Positions 36,260 through 43,897 of a stretch of DNA of 64,000 bases are shown piece by piece (positions within the stretch are counted from its first letter, which is position 1; each line of letters opens with the position of its first letter). The translations under genes and the position numbers were made by a program. The notes below the pieces were generated by a model that did not search any database, was not told where the DNA came from, and saw only the letters and a program-made list of their open reading frames with translations. Origin of the DNA: Sulfurivermis sp041678005 (GTDB lineage Bacteria; Pseudomonadota; Gammaproteobacteria; Thiohalomonadales; Thiohalomonadaceae); assembly GCA_041678005.1 (NCBI GenBank), contig JBAYOW010000008.1, positions 13,207 through 77,206 of the forward strand. Direction: 5' to 3'.

Positions 36260-37612
36260 ATGTCTTATGTTCAGGAAACGATTGCTGCCCTGAAGAAGAG
36301 TAGCCCCGCCCAGACCGAGTTCTACCAGGCTGTTGAGGAAGTGTTGAACTCATTACGACCTTTGCTCGATCGCGATCCATGTTATCGAAAGTACAACATC
36401 ATCAACCGCATCGTAGAACCGGAGCGGCAGATTATATTTCGTGTTACCTGGGTAGATGATGCCGGCAATATACAGGTCAACAAGGCCTATCGCGTACAGT
36501 ACAACTCGGCCCTTGGTCCATATAAAGGCGGTATTCGTTTTCATCCCAGCGTCAACTCCAGCATCATCAAGTTTCTTGGCTTCGAGCAGATCTTTAAAAA
36601 CTCTCTCACTGGCCTGGCTCTGGGTGGCGGCAAGGGCGGCTCTGACTTTGACCCCAAGGGCAAGTCAGAAAACGAGGTAATGCGCTTTTGCCAGTCTTTC
36701 ATGAACGAGCTGTATCGGCATATTGGCCCGATCATCGATGTCCCCGCAGGTGATATCGGTGTAGGTGCCCGCGAGATAGGCTTTATGTATGGCCAATACA
36801 AGCGGCTGACAGGACACTACGATGGTGTACTGACCGGCAAGGGCTTGCTCTGGGGCGGCTCCTTGGCACGCAAGGAGGCCACAGGTTATGGCGCAGTCTA
36901 CCTGGCTGAGAGCATGCTCAAGTCACGTGGTGAATCTCTGGAGGGCAAGATCTGTGCAGTGTCTGGTGCTGGCAACGTCGCCACTTACACCATAGACAAG
37001 CTTTATCAATTGGGTGCGCGCCCAGTCACCGTCAGTGATTCACGTGGCATGATCTACCACAAGAGCGGTATCGATTTGGCATCGCTCAGACAAGTCAAGG
37101 AAGTAGAACGTGCCTCGCTGGAGGCCTACGCTAAACTGCATTCTGATGCTGTCTATACACCAATTGAAAAATATCCTGCAGGCCGCAATGCCGTGTGGTC
37201 AGTGCCTTGTGATGCAGCCTTTCCAAGCGCAACACAAAATGAGGTCAATAAAGATGATGCTCTGGTGCTGGTAAAAAATGGCTGCAAACTGGTTGCCGAA
37301 GGCGCCAACATGCCCAGCACGCCAGGTGCTGCCGAGGTGTTCCTGGCCGCGAAGATCGCCTATGGCCCAAGCAAGGCGGCTAACGCCGGTGGCGTGGCTA
37401 CCTCGCAACTGGAAATGAGCCAAAATGCCAGCATGCAAAAATGGAGTTTCGATGAGGTGGATGGCAAGCTCAGAAATATCATGGCCAATATTTATACTGC
37501 CATGAGTGAGACGGCCATAGAGTTTGGTGAGCCTGGTAATTACGTGCTTGGTGGGAATATCGCCGGTTTTCGTAAGGTGGCCAACGCGATGATCGAGCAG
37601 GGCGCAGTCTAG
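36260..37612 (+). CDS. gdhA: NADP-type glutamate dehydrogenase
   Basis: GdhA interconverts 2-oxoglutarate plus ammonium and glutamate. At 450 residues it is the size of the hexameric NADP-dependent enzymes. It carries the substrate-lysine motif PYKGGIRFHPSVN, the catalytic GGGKGGSDFDPKGKSENE, DIGVGAREIGFMYGQYKR, and the Rossmann nucleotide site VSGAGNVATYT. ATG 36260 (MSYVQETI) is chosen over an upstream TTG at 36227; GAGGT lies 12 bp before it. The gap upstream shows nothing definite. Confidence 0.96.
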   Translation: MSYVQETIAALKKSSPAQTEFYQAVEEVLNSLRPLLDRDPCYRKYNIINRIVEPERQIIFRVTWVDDAGNIQVNKAYRVQYNSALGPYKGGIRFHPSVNSSIIKFLGFEQIFKNSLTGLALGGGKGGSDFDPKGKSENEVMRFCQSFMNELYRHIGPIIDVPAGDIGVGAREIGFMYGQYKRLTGHYDGVLTGKGLLWGGSLARKEATGYGAVYLAESMLKSRGESLEGKICAVSGAGNVATYTIDKLYQLGARPVTVSDSRGMIYHKSGIDLASLRQVKEVERASLEAYAKLHSDAVYTPIEKYPAGRNAVWSVPCDAAFPSATQNEVNKDDALVLVKNGCKLVAEGANMPSTPGAAEVFLAAKIAYGPSKAANAGGVATSQLEMSQNASMQKWSFDEVDGKLRNIMANIYTAMSETAIEFGEPGNYVLGGNIAGFRKVANAMIEQGAV

Positions 37613-37621
37613 CGGATTAGC

Positions 37622-38275
37622 TTGATACTTCAGGACTTCATCTCGCTGGCGCAAACACTGCCCGGTATCGATCGGGCAGTGTACGAAGAATATGGCAAGA
37701 ACCCACTGTTACCCATCATAGGCCAGGGTGCCAAGGATGCGCGACTGGCCTTTTTTGGTCGTGATCCTGGTCATGATGAAGTGCGTCATGGGTTGCCATT
37801 TATTGGCGCAGGCGGACAAAAAGTGCGCACCGCCTTGTATCAGCATCTGCACGGCAAACCCTTGCCGGATTTTGCTGCTTCAATAGATGTAGGCAAGCCA
37901 TTTTACTGGGCCAACACCGTGCCCTATAAGCCGCTCGGCAACAAGGCCTGGTCAGTCAAGGTGAAAAAACAGTTTCAGCCATTGGTTGCCGATCTGTTGA
38001 TACATGAGTGGCAAGGACAGAACATCATCACCTTAGGTCGTGAGGCCTTTTTCTGGTTTGCTATCCTGCAGGACAGATCGGTGAAACACCATCTGGAGGA
38101 TTTTTGGGCGCGTGATGATCGCTTCAACCAGCATATTGAAGTCACACTAGCTGCCCGTGATGGTACGCAGCGCCTTTTGCGGCTGCATCCTCTACCACAT
38201 CCATCACCTCTAAATGCCGCCTGGTATAAACACTTTCCTGCGCTGCTTACAGCGCGACTGCAGCAATTATATTAA
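37622..38275 (+). CDS. Uracil-DNA glycosylase superfamily protein
   Basis: The 217-residue product fits the family-4-like uracil-DNA glycosylase fold. Motif 1 is seen as FFGRDPGHDEVRHGLPFIG, an asparagine in YWANTVPYKP sits in the substrate pocket region, and motif 2 is HPLPHPSPLN near the C-terminus. No four-cysteine iron-sulfur pattern is present. It likely removes uracil or damaged bases from DNA, but the exact group is uncertain. The apparent start is TTG 37622, 9 bp after gdhA, so it is probably cotranscribed. There is no clear ATG nearby. Confidence 0.82.
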   Translation: MILQDFISLAQTLPGIDRAVYEEYGKNPLLPIIGQGAKDARLAFFGRDPGHDEVRHGLPFIGAGGQKVRTALYQHLHGKPLPDFAASIDVGKPFYWANTVPYKPLGNKAWSVKVKKQFQPLVADLLIHEWQGQNIITLGREAFFWFAILQDRSVKHHLEDFWARDDRFNQHIEVTLAARDGTQRLLRLHPLPHPSPLNAAWYKHFPALLTARLQQLY

Positions 38276-38394
38276 GACTGTTGTGGCTGTCAGGCCCTAC
38301 ACTCCAGCAGCTAGTGCTACGGGTAGTCTTTACTCTGCCGCCACTTCTTTAATAAACAACTCCACCCTCCCGTCTTTTTCTTTTGAATTTCTGG

Positions 38395-38565
38395 GTTCCC
38401 GCTTGCGCGGGAATGACGTAACAGAGCCAAGCGCAAGCTCTCCCTCTCCCGCTTGCGGGAGAGGGGCTGGGGGAGAGGGTAATAACCGTCTGCGCGGGAA
38501 TGACGGAACAAGTGAAACATATCCCCGTGGGAGCGGCTTCTGCCGCGATTGGCTTGCTCTGCTCG
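38395..38565. repeat. Composite REP-like block (three palindromes)
   Basis: It contains the palindrome cccgcttgcgcggg (38399-38412), the hairpin CTCTCCCGCTTGCGGGAGAG (38444-38463), tgcgcgggaatgacggaaca (38491-38510), and a unit CCGTGGGAGCGGCTTCTGCC ending at 38565. The last three follow the same order in the block at 56796-56958. The first 120 bp of the gap (38276-38394) show nothing definite. Confidence 0.8.
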
Positions 38566-38613
38566 GTTTTTTAATTCTCAGGGCAATGACGTTGGAAGTT
38601 GAGAGTCACTTAG

Positions 38614-38753
38614 GGAAGCGCTGAATAATCACCTACGTTGTCAGGGCGGTGTTAAAAAACGTCTCAAAATGCTCATTTACTATGTGTAAACTGCGCTTTT
38701 TCGTTGTTTTTTGCCTAGCCCTGACTGCCTCACCAACATTGTTCAGCGCTTCC
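38614..38753 (+). mobile_element. 140-bp MITE-like element, copy 3
   Basis: The same length and ends as copies 1 and 2, with a few internal differences (its right end reads GTTCAGCGCTTCC). It is flanked by the direct repeat TTAG (38610-38613 and 38754-38757). It lies 11 bp past the stop codon of the small gene to its right. Confidence 0.9.
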
Positions 38754-38764
38754 TTAGGCCTTCT

Positions 38765-38992
38765 TTATCTTTCATCGTATACGGCCATGATGGCCTTAAG
38801 CTCGTGCAAGACCAGCTGGCGTTGGTGGCTATTGAGGTTGGCTGTTTGGGCGACAGTATTGCCTGCCTCCAGCGTGTTGATTGTTTTACGTGCCTGCTCA
38901 CATCCGAGTTCGCAAAGGCTTTCGATACAGTGGTTGATACGGTCATGGTCATTCATGAGGGTAGTTTCCAAAGGACGGAATATGCCAATCAT
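38765..38992 (-). CDS. Small cytoplasmic protein, unknown function
   Basis: A 75-residue (or, from ATG 38956, 63-residue) charged helical protein, MNDHDRINHCIESLCELGCEQ..., with three cysteines in the N-terminal part and a LHELKAIMAVYDER end. I recognise the look of a conserved gammaproteobacterial small protein but cannot name a family. It begins 21 bp after the uup stop on the same strand, so it is probably the last gene of that transcript. Neither start has a strong ribosome site. Confidence 0.68.
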   Translation of the reverse strand: MIGIFRPLETTLMNDHDRINHCIESLCELGCEQARKTINTLEAGNTVAQTANLNSHQRQLVLHELKAIMAVYDER

Positions 38993-39013
38993 AGATCATC
39001 AGCTGCCCTACGC

Positions 39014-40912
39014 CTACTGTGCTTCCAGTTGTGCCTCAAGCTTTTCCCAGCGCGCATAGGTAGCCCCAAGCTCTGCCTCCAATACGGCCAGTCGTTCCTG
39101 TGCACTGGCTATGGTGGCTTTGTCCTGTTGGTAAAAATCGGCGGCTGCCATCGCCTGGTGTAGTGTTTTCTGCTCTTTCTCCAGCGCTTCGATCTGCTGT
39201 GGCAGGCTTTCTAGTTCACGCTGTTCCTTATAGCTTGGCTTGGCCTTGGACCCTGGCTTGTCCTGTTTGGTTTTATCCTGCTTGGTTGTGGCAGGTTTGG
39301 TAGCTACCTGCTGTTGTTTAGGCCTTTGGCGCAGCCAGTCTTCATAGCCGCCGGCATACTCTTGAACATTGCCTTTGCCGTCAAAGACCAGGGTGGAGGT
39401 GACGACATTATCAAGGAAGCTACGATCATGGCTGACCAGCAGCAGGGTGCCGTTATAGTCCATGAGCAGTGTTTCGAGCAGTTCCAGGGTTTCCATGTCG
39501 AGGTCATTGGTGGGCTCATCCATCACCAGCACATTGGCTGGCTGGGTGAACAGCCTCGCCAGCAACAGGCGGTTGCGCTCACCACGGGAGAGAGCCTTGG
39601 CTGGCGTGCGCGCCCGCTCGGGTGAAAAGAGAAAATCCTGTAGATAGCTGATGATGTGTTTGCTTTTGCCATTGATGGTGATTTGCTCGCGGCCCTGGGC
39701 GACATTGTCCATTACCGAGGACTCTTCATCGAGGCTTGCACGGTGTTGGTCAAAGTAGGCCACTTGTAGCTGGGTCCCCAGGCGCACTGAACCGTGTTGT
39801 GGCTGTAGTTGGCCGAGTAATAGTCGCAGCAGGGTGGTCTTACCAGCACCGTTGGGGCCGATGAGGCCTATCTTGTCGCCACGCAGGATGGTGGTAGAAA
39901 AATCTTTGATGATGGGCTGATCGGCATAACTGAAGCTGAGGTTTTCTGCCTCCGCTACCAGCTTGCCGGAACGTTCAACGGTATTTAGTTGTAATTGTGC
40001 CGTGCCTTGGCGTTCGCGCCGTGTCTGTCGTTCATTACGCATTTTTTCCAGTGCCCGTACACGGCCTTCGTTGCGTGTGCGACGTGCCTCGATGCCCTGG
40101 CGTATCCAGACCTCTTCATTCGCCAGCCTTTTATCAAAGAGGGCGTCAGCTCTGGCCTCGGTTTCCAGGGCTTCCGCCTTGCGGCTCAGGTAGCTGGCAA
40201 AATCGCCTGGCCAGGAACTAAGACGACCACGATCCAGTTCGATGATACGGGTGGCAAGGCGTTGGAGAAAACTGCGGTCATGGGTGACAAATAACAGGCT
40301 GGATTTGTACGCCAGCAGGAAGTCTTCCAGCCAGGTGATGGCGTCGATGTCAAGGTGGTTGGTCGGCTCGTCCAGCAGCAACAGATCTGGCTGGGTGATC
40401 AATGTGCGTGCCAGCAGGACGCGGCGTTTTAGTCCACCGGAAAGCGAGGAGAATTCTGCCTCGGCAGGCAGGTCCAAGCGGGAGATAATGGTTTCCACCT
40501 CTCGATTCAATTCCCAACCACCGACCGCCTCCAGTGCATGTTGCGCCTGTTCCAGACGGCGCAGCCAGGTATCGGTGTCGTGTTGCGTCGTTTGCTGACT
40601 GAGTTGGTGATATTCGGCTAACTTGATGCCTGCTGTGCCTAGACCTGCGGCGATTACATCAAAGACCGAGGACTTGAGGTCGTGCGGCACTTCTTGTGCC
40701 AAACGCGCCACCCGCAAGCCCTGCTGGCGGATGACTTCACCGCCTTCAGCTTCGATCTCGCCTGCGATCAGTTTCATTAAGGTGGATTTGCCGCTGCCAT
40801 TGCGCCCAACCAGACACAGCCGCTCGCCACGTTCTATGGTGAGGTTTATGCCATCGAGGATCGCCGGCCCACCAAAACTCAGGGTTATATCTCGTAATTC
40901 AAGGATTGACAT
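39014..40912 (-). CDS. uup: ABC-F ATPase Uup
   Basis: A 632-residue soluble twin-cassette ATPase matching E. coli Uup (635). Walker A motifs are GRNGSGKST and GPNGAGKTT, signatures LSGGLKRRV and LSRGERNRL, and Walker B motifs LLLLDEPTNHLD and VLVMDEPTNDLD. It has the Uup-specific WIRQGIEARRTRNEGRVRAL linker and a C-terminal coiled coil. Uup is linked to ribosome function and to lowering transposon excision. The second signature is S-R-G-E rather than S-G-G-E. The start is ATG 40912 (MSILELRDITLSFGG). Confidence 0.95.
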   Translation of the reverse strand: MSILELRDITLSFGGPAILDGINLTIERGERLCLVGRNGSGKSTLMKLIAGEIEAEGGEVIRQQGLRVARLAQEVPHDLKSSVFDVIAAGLGTAGIKLAEYHQLSQQTTQHDTDTWLRRLEQAQHALEAVGGWELNREVETIISRLDLPAEAEFSSLSGGLKRRVLLARTLITQPDLLLLDEPTNHLDIDAITWLEDFLLAYKSSLLFVTHDRSFLQRLATRIIELDRGRLSSWPGDFASYLSRKAEALETEARADALFDKRLANEEVWIRQGIEARRTRNEGRVRALEKMRNERQTRRERQGTAQLQLNTVERSGKLVAEAENLSFSYADQPIIKDFSTTILRGDKIGLIGPNGAGKTTLLRLLLGQLQPQHGSVRLGTQLQVAYFDQHRASLDEESSVMDNVAQGREQITINGKSKHIISYLQDFLFSPERARTPAKALSRGERNRLLLARLFTQPANVLVMDEPTNDLDMETLELLETLLMDYNGTLLLVSHDRSFLDNVVTSTLVFDGKGNVQEYAGGYEDWLRQRPKQQQVATKPATTKQDKTKQDKPGSKAKPSYKEQRELESLPQQIEALEKEQKTLHQAMAAADFYQQDKATIASAQERLAVLEAELGATYARWEKLEAQLEAQ

Positions 40913-41064
40913 GCAGGGTTGTTTCGCCAGGGAGAGTGAGAATGCTTTTTGCTGTAACGTACGCTGTCGTTGGTATATCAAAGACGGCAAGACAACAGCG
41001 CAGGGCTATGTGTTTTGTTAGTCATACATGCTTTGCAAGCAGATTATATCAAATACATCGCATC

Positions 41065-41325
41065 ATGGTGTGGACAGAACCTGACTTGCTTGCCGCTAAA
41101 AATTCCATTTTCAGCCCGCAAGATTATCTGTTTGTTGAGATCGAGGCCGGGTTCAAGCATGAACGAAGATAAAAAGTCCCTCTCCCCCAGCCCCTCTCTC
41201 GCGAGCGGGAGAGGGGAGAAGCTGCGCTCGGCGAAATAGATATCCTGGCTATTGATCGCGACCCAATCAATGTAGCTCTCACATTGGATGATATCTATGA
41301 GGATGTGGATTTTTTCATTCCGTAA
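41065..41325 (+). pseudogene. Possible small gene split by a REP unit
   Basis: From ATG 41065 a coding-looking frame reads MVWTEPDLLAAKNSIFS... to a stop inside the REP unit. The same frame resumes after the unit at 41233 as EIDILAIDRDPINVALTLDD and ends IYEDVDFFIP at a TAA at 41323. Both pieces are acidic and protein-like, and they share the frame, suggesting a gene interrupted by the insertion. I do not recognise the family, and a chance match cannot be excluded. Confidence 0.35.
41158..41220 (+). repeat. REP-like unit
   Basis: It begins GCATGAACGAAGAT like the copies at 17016 and 28126 and ends in a hairpin CCCCTCTCTCGCGAGCGGGA with GAGGGG (41191-41216, one mismatch). Confidence 0.8.
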
Positions 41326-41332
41326 CAGCCGG

Positions 41333-41980
41333 TTATTTTTTCATTGGCACTGTGTTGCTCTCGCGCAGGTAGGCTTCTTCAATTGCACTGAGTTCAACTT
41401 CATCGTAGCCATCTATCATGGGTTTGACGTGGGCGATGAAGGAATGTCCTGTGGTCAGCATGTAGACGTGGGCGATAACGAAGGCAAGAATCGCGTAGGC
41501 ACTGATAACGTGGATGGTGGCGACCCAGCCAATGGCGCCGCCTGCCGTGCCCCAGTAGCTGTAGCTCAGATAGAGCAGGCCAGACAGCCAGACAGCAGGA
41601 AAGAGAAACAGTTTAAGGCTTAGGTAGGTCAGCGCCTGCAGTGGGTTGTGTTTGCGCCAAAAGGCCTTGCGGTAGGGATGGCGTTCGCCCTTGAAGATGC
41701 CCCAGGGGTAGAAGCGTGCGGCCGCTAAAAGTCCCTTGCTGGTGGGTAGATAGTGCCGCCAGGCGCCAGTGGTTATGTGCCAGAAAATGGCCAGCAGCCA
41801 CAGTTCGATCAGGGCAATGGCGCACCAGGTATGGATCGTCACGGCAGTGTCAAAGCCGATCAAACCATGGATGCCGCGCACGGCAAATCCAGTAAACAGC
41901 AGGGCAAAAATCAGCGCCATTTGCGTCCAGTGCCAGAAGCGCTCGAAGCGGCTATAGACCATGATGAGGCGCGTACTCAT
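41333..41980 (-). CDS. Cytochrome b subunit of an octahaem reductase
   Basis: The 215-residue membrane protein has four to five hydrophobic segments and paired histidines (FWHWTQMALIF, IHTWCAIALIELW, IHVISAYAILAFVIAHVYM) as in diheme b561-type cytochromes that oxidise or reduce quinol. AGGAGG lies about 9 bp before ATG 41980, which overlaps the end of the octahaem cytochrome gene by 4 bp. It therefore most likely links the quinone pool to that periplasmic cytochrome. The N-terminal MSTRLIMVYSRFERF matches family members. Confidence 0.9.
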   Translation of the reverse strand: MSTRLIMVYSRFERFWHWTQMALIFALLFTGFAVRGIHGLIGFDTAVTIHTWCAIALIELWLLAIFWHITTGAWRHYLPTSKGLLAAARFYPWGIFKGERHPYRKAFWRKHNPLQALTYLSLKLFLFPAVWLSGLLYLSYSYWGTAGGAIGWVATIHVISAYAILAFVIAHVYMLTTGHSFIAHVKPMIDGYDEVELSAIEEAYLRESNTVPMKK

Positions 41981-43653
41981 GTGGCTGTCCTCCTGGATTT
42001 GAGAAGAATGCGCAACAGTGCGTGGCCGCTGACACCAAGCAAGGTGCCGCCCACCAGCAAGAGCCCCAGTCGATCCAGCCAGCGGCCATCCCGGCCTGGT
42101 AGGTAAAAGTCTTTCAGCTCGGCCAGCCGACTGGTCTTGCTGTGGCATTCCTGACAGGCGAGGGCGTCCTCTTTGGGGGCGACCATGTGGGTGATCGGCC
42201 AGAATGAATAGGTGGGCACAAAACCGTATTCACCGCTGTAGGGCAGCTCGGCACGCTCCATACCGGCCTTGATGGCGCGGGCAAAATCATAGTTGCCCCA
42301 GTAGGCATCTTCATCGTTGCCCCAGAGATGCATATAGACAAAGGTGTTATTGCCCTTGTCGTAGGGCTGCACAGTTTCCATGCGCTTGAATGGCCAGATG
42401 CGTGCATCTGGATTGTTGGCGCTGCCGGTAAAGCTATTGACGGCTACGTGTTCCTGATTGGGATCGAATTTTTGCTCGATAGTGATGTAATTCATTTGGC
42501 CGTCAAACCAAGCGTAGTGCGGCACGAGGTTTTCGCCATAAGTAAAATCACCCTTAATAGATTTGTAGGTATCACGGGCGGCACCGTTACCTTGTATATA
42601 GTTGTATTCCTTATAGCCTTCGCCGTCTTTGGTCTTACCGGCTGTGCGCCAGTCCCAGTGGGTGATGGTGGCCACGCCGCCACGGGCAATGTGGGGAATG
42701 TGGCAAGTCTGGCAGGCAATACGCTCGACGTGGTCGTTGAGCTTGATGTGGGTGACGGAATCATAGCCGTGCGGCTTGAGGCCATGACAGGATTCGCAGG
42801 TGGCCACATCACGGCGCAGGCCGGGCAGCCCGGTACCCTCGCTGTCTTTGGCAGTGACCTGGTAACGACTGCCGGGCCATTGGTGGCGCTCGGAGAGATG
42901 GCAATCAGAACAGGCAAAATTCAGCCCCTGGGCATCCATGTGTACATCCAGTTTGTGTGCAGGATTTTTTAGCGAGGAATCGAGATCGCCATGTTTCACG
43001 CCATCGCCGCCACCACCATAGAAGTGGCAGGCGCCGCAGTTCTCACGGCCTGGTTTGCCGATCTGTTGGGCAACCTTGGCCAGATCGATATCGCCCTTGT
43101 CGCCAAACATAACGCTGCAGGCTTCGTTGCCCTCGGTGGGCGCGGTTTTGTAATAACTGCCGGTGCGGTCATGACAGACCAGGCAGTCGACATGATCCTC
43201 AGAACCGGCATCGACCTTCTCGCGCCATTTAAGTCCCGCCGGGCCGAAGTCTTCCTGTTCATCCCAACCATAGCTGATGTGACACTGCGCGCACATACCT
43301 TCGTTGCCACGCGCGTTGGTGCAAAAGGTATTGACCAGATGGCGCTTGCCGAGCATGGCGTTACTGTGGGCATCCTTGTATTCCCAGGTCCAGTGAATGG
43401 ACTCCATGACGTGTTTGCTAGCCTCGGTGTGGCAGCTAAGGCAGGCGCGGGTGACTTCCGGGCCATCGGCAAACGGCTCTTGTAATTCCTTGAATTTGCT
43501 GTGGTCGGCGGTTGAACTGGATTCGCGCTGGCTGGGTGTGATGTCTTGCAGGGGGCGGAAGCGCATGTCGGCGCCACTTGCGGGTATGGATTGTGCTTGG
43601 GCTGTGAAGCTCATGACAAGGAGTGAGCTCAGCAATATGAATGTTTTTAACAT
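41977..43653 (-). CDS. Octahaem c-type cytochrome, tetrathionate-reductase (OTR) family
   Basis: The 558-residue exported protein carries eight CxxCH haem sites (about residues 71, 121, 157, 206, 248, 286, 314 and 500) after a signal peptide (hydrophobic about 5-18). The spacing, with a long haem-free stretch before the last site, fits octahaem tetrathionate reductases, which also reduce nitrite and hydroxylamine in vitro. Unlike soluble versions it ends in a membrane segment (about 529-547) and a basic tail, so it is anchored. ATG 43653 (AGG 9 bp upstream) is preferred over ATG 43668. It is cotranscribed with the cytochrome b. The physiological substrate is unproven. Confidence 0.92.
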   Translation of the reverse strand: MLKTFILLSSLLVMSFTAQAQSIPASGADMRFRPLQDITPSQRESSSTADHSKFKELQEPFADGPEVTRACLSCHTEASKHVMESIHWTWEYKDAHSNAMLGKRHLVNTFCTNARGNEGMCAQCHISYGWDEQEDFGPAGLKWREKVDAGSEDHVDCLVCHDRTGSYYKTAPTEGNEACSVMFGDKGDIDLAKVAQQIGKPGRENCGACHFYGGGGDGVKHGDLDSSLKNPAHKLDVHMDAQGLNFACSDCHLSERHQWPGSRYQVTAKDSEGTGLPGLRRDVATCESCHGLKPHGYDSVTHIKLNDHVERIACQTCHIPHIARGGVATITHWDWRTAGKTKDGEGYKEYNYIQGNGAARDTYKSIKGDFTYGENLVPHYAWFDGQMNYITIEQKFDPNQEHVAVNSFTGSANNPDARIWPFKRMETVQPYDKGNNTFVYMHLWGNDEDAYWGNYDFARAIKAGMERAELPYSGEYGFVPTYSFWPITHMVAPKEDALACQECHSKTSRLAELKDFYLPGRDGRWLDRLGLLLVGGTLLGVSGHALLRILLKSRRTAT

Positions 43654-43657
43654 TTTA

Positions 43658-43694
43658 TTAACCTGCATATTTCATCAGGGAACGCGGATGCTGG
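43658..43694. repeat. 36-bp interspersed repeat, copy 2
   Basis: It matches the copy at 29167-29202 with several substitutions and one extra base. It overlaps the leader of the octahaem cytochrome gene. The remaining 200 bp to the next gene show nothing definite. Confidence 0.55.
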
Positions 43695-43897
43695 CGAAAT
43701 GATTATTTATTTGCCTCATCTAGCAACACAGTACTCGGGCGACAGGCCAGGCCAGCGCTAGTGAGATAAAGTAAGCAACCATTCAGGTATTCATGCCTTG
43801 GTGAAACATATGAGTTGAGGATCACAGTGCCATTATCTCGTTTCAGTATGCTATATCAAAGCAGTAAACGCATTGATAATTTTCAGGACAGCGCCTC

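Noticed and set aside
41753..42106. Plus-strand open frames opposite the cytochrome b and octahaem genes
   Set aside because: They are antisense to genes with clear haem and membrane motifs.
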